The position numbers and the translations under genes are program-made. A stretch of DNA of 35,494 nt. It comes from Candidatus Saccharimonadota bacterium. Lineage in GTDB: Bacteria; Patescibacteriota; Saccharimonadia; Saccharimonadales; UBA4665. The notes below the pieces were generated by a model. It was not told where the DNA came from. It saw nothing but the letters and a program-made list of their open reading frames with translations, and did no database searches. The stretch lies in contig DAHVVZ010000009.1 in assembly GCA_027357065.1 (NCBI GenBank), forward strand, positions 1 through 35,494, in the 5' to 3' direction. Below are positions 34,152-35,494 of this stretch, piece after piece. Within the stretch, counting starts at the first letter, position 1. Every line of letters starts with the position of its first letter.

Positions 34152-34163
34152 GAGCCAAGCATA
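34152..34163 (+). repeat. Short trace of a cassette boundary
   Basis: Twelve bases (GAGCCAAGCATA) equal the junction of tRNA 3' end and left flank in copies 2 and 3. Upstream bases do not match, so this may be a relic of another boundary or chance. Confidence 0.25.
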
Positions 34164-34298
34164 TTAATTTTTGAGCGTATGCTCGTTATCAACTCTTTTT
34201 AAATTCGAGAATGTATCCCTAAAGGATGCTGAGGCTTAAGAGCATAGCATTAACTAAATTGACGGGTTTAAAGACTATTAACTTTAACTTCATTGTAA

Positions 34299-35322
34299 TA
34301 AGCCCCAGTTGTCTAGACACTTACGCATAAGCTAATCTCGGCTTCCAATAGGTATTAAAGTATTCCAGCGGTGGCAGGTTCTTGCAGCTGGAGTGGCGCC
34401 TAAATAAATTGTACTCGTCTTGCCAGATATTCATCTTTGAATTTAATGAGGCTGTATCTAGGTTTGCTGCCTTTGTTACCGAGTAGAACTCTTCTTCATC
34501 GGTCCTGTGACTACGCTCTACAAAGCCATTGTGTTGTGGCGTACCTGGACGAGATAGTTTATGCTCAATACCTCTATCCATTAAGTAGAGGGTTAGTGGG
34601 TGTACTCTTCTGAGCTCATGGTCCGCCTTCTTGGTGCCTCCGGCATAAAGATTAGTGAAAGTAGCGTGGTTGTCTGTTTGTACGCACTCAATCTCAATAC
34701 CAATGTCCCGGTAGAACTGAAGGGCTTCTGTAACGAAGGCAATAGAGTTTCCATTAGACAATCCACCCATAACCCTGAGGTAACGAATCTTAGAAGTAAT
34801 ATCTATAGCTGTAAACTGATGTTTTCGACTTTTACGTTTATCTCCATCGTTTGGCACAGCCTTAGTATCTACTTGGAGTCTGTAGCCTGGATATGGAGCA
34901 TAGAAGGGTTGCATAGCTCTCTTTTTAGGTTTCCGTTGCTTTTTAGCTAGGCCAGTAGCCTCAATGATGTTTCGGATGGCTTTCTCTCCTACGACAACAT
35001 TAATATCTGCCAGCTCATCCCTAATACGCTTCGGGCCGTAGTTGGTGGCTAATCTTATTTGGATAACTAGCTCTTCAATATCTGTAGCTGTTTGCCAGAA
35101 GACAGCACCTCTTGGACCTGTTTTCTGTGGGGTTATCTCTACTTACCAGTTGTAGATCGTTCCCCGACTTAGTCCATATCTTCTGGCTGCAGTACTCACA
35201 CCTAATTTATTAACATCATTTAATACTCTAGCCCTGTAATCTAATACTTGTCTCTTTGTTAAATATTTCTTCATACACATACCCATATTTTAGAACAGAA
35301 GTGTTCAGTAAACTGGGGCTTA
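34299..35322 (-). mobile_element. IS481-type insertion sequence
   Basis: About 1024 bases bounded by imperfect 24-base inverted repeats (34299-34322 and 35299-35322, 20 of 24 matching, outer part TAAGCCCCAGTT perfect). One transposase frame fills it. No target duplication is clear at the flanks, so it may be old or its exact ends may be a few bases different. Confidence 0.8.
34321..35274 (-). pseudogene. IS481-family transposase with in-frame stop
   Basis: From ATG 35274 the frame encodes a helix-turn-helix (GVSTAARRYGLSRGTIYNW), meets TAA at 35145-35143, then continues in the same frame through NYGPKRIRDELAD and an rve DDE core: LQVDTKAVP, VQTDNHATF, and TPQHNGFVERSHRTDEEEF. The total of ~317 codons is normal for IS481, so a single nonsense change splits it. 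A 197-residue ORF from ATG 34914 keeps the DDE residues but lacks the DNA-binding part. Starts at 35280 and 35286 are also open. Probably inactive unless the stop is read through. Confidence 0.82.
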
Positions 35323-35327
35323 GTATA

Positions 35328-35352
35328 GATTCGGGTTATACATACCCGAATC
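35328..35352. other. Hairpin at the edge of the next element
   Basis: GATTCGGGT (35328-35336) and ACCCGAATC (35344-35352) form a perfect 9-bp stem with a 7-base loop, just outside the IS481 end. There is no T-run. It could be an insulating hairpin or an end of the following element. Confidence 0.4.
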
Positions 35353-35357
35353 ACGAA

Positions 35358-35387
35358 TTAGACGCATAAAGTAAAGCACGCTAGAAT
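35358..35387 (+). promoter_or_regulatory. Promoter of the gene at the right edge
   Basis: TTAGAC (35358-35363), 18 bases, TAGAAT (35382-35387). Start of transcription near 35394 lies after the left arm of the inverted repeat at 35371-35381, so native mRNA would lack that arm. Confidence 0.5.
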
Positions 35388-35426
35388 TCTCTTGTAAATA
35401 TTTCAAAACAAACAGGAGAAAACAAA

Positions 35427-35494
35427 ATGCGTGCTTTACAGAAACATCATATAGTAGACGTTTACACTTGGGTAGATGACAGTCTACCCAAAGA
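35427..35494 (+). CDS. N-terminus of a probable transposase (cut by window end)
   Basis: ATG 35427 is preceded by AGGAG (35414-35418). The visible residues include HHIVDVYTWVDDSLPK, resembling the opening of IS982-type transposases, but only 22 codons are seen. The first codons fall in an 11-bp inverted repeat (35371-35381 with 35429-35439) that could hide the start codon in read-through RNA. Location beside another IS fits. Family assignment is weak. Confidence 0.45.
   Translation, partial: MRALQKHHIVDVYTWVDDSLPK

Overview
The window looks like a chromosomal segment of a reduced-genome bacterium of the Candidatus Saccharibacteria (TM7)/Patescibacteria type. This rests on family content, not on a database search: a compact nine-gene F1Fo-ATPase operon, a type II NADH dehydrogenase, genes overlapping by 1-4 bases, very few Shine-Dalgarno sequences, and many ATG starts lying only 6-10 bases after a -10 box. 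UGA reads as stop.

Bases 1-22273 are conserved core. They hold a truncated membrane-anchored Kelch-repeat surface protein; a divergent pair of a GlcD-type FAD oxidase and NDH-2, both electron donors to quinone; a large UvrD-type helicase fused to a RecB-type nuclease; an aquaporin-like channel; MscL; and the ATP synthase operon atpIBEFHAGDC on the minus strand. After these come a glutaredoxin, an unknown acidic protein, a cobalamin adenosyltransferase-like protein, a diacylglycerol-kinase-like protein, a GT2 glycosyltransferase, a membrane-anchored glycosidase-like protein, SmpB and tRNA-Asn(GUU). Together they suggest a membrane energised by NADH and hydroxy-acid oxidation plus F-ATPase, with some lipid and glycan work.

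Bases 22274 to about 34300 are an accessory island hanging off the 3' end of tRNA-Asn. The tRNA 3' end (T-arm to CCA) recurs at 23041-23068, 30555-30580 and 33334-33358, with weaker traces at 32574-32597 and 34152-34163. These direct repeats cut the island into cassettes, as expected from repeated site-specific integration at one tRNA gene. Cassettes: (1) a RelE/ParE toxin-antitoxin pair; (2) a 7.5 kb block; (3) a Nudix hydrolase, a small unknown protein, an IS30 remnant and a VapBC pair; (4) a PemK/MazF-type pair; (5) a lone CofE-like ligase. No integrase gene is in the window.

The 7.5 kb block is the most unusual part. It encodes a PhnP-like metallo-hydrolase, a peptidase-E-like protein, an alanyl-tRNA synthetase catalytic module without editing or C-Ala domains, a short aldo/keto reductase, a radical SAM enzyme, a protein of unknown fold (possibly nucleotidyltransferase-like), and a second, more diverged AlaRS-like module. 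I read this as a candidate undescribed pathway that uses activated or tRNA-bound amino acids; that function is inference.

The right edge (34299-35494) carries an IS481-type element whose transposase has an in-frame stop, followed by the start of a probable second transposase whose start codon can be masked by an upstream inverted repeat.
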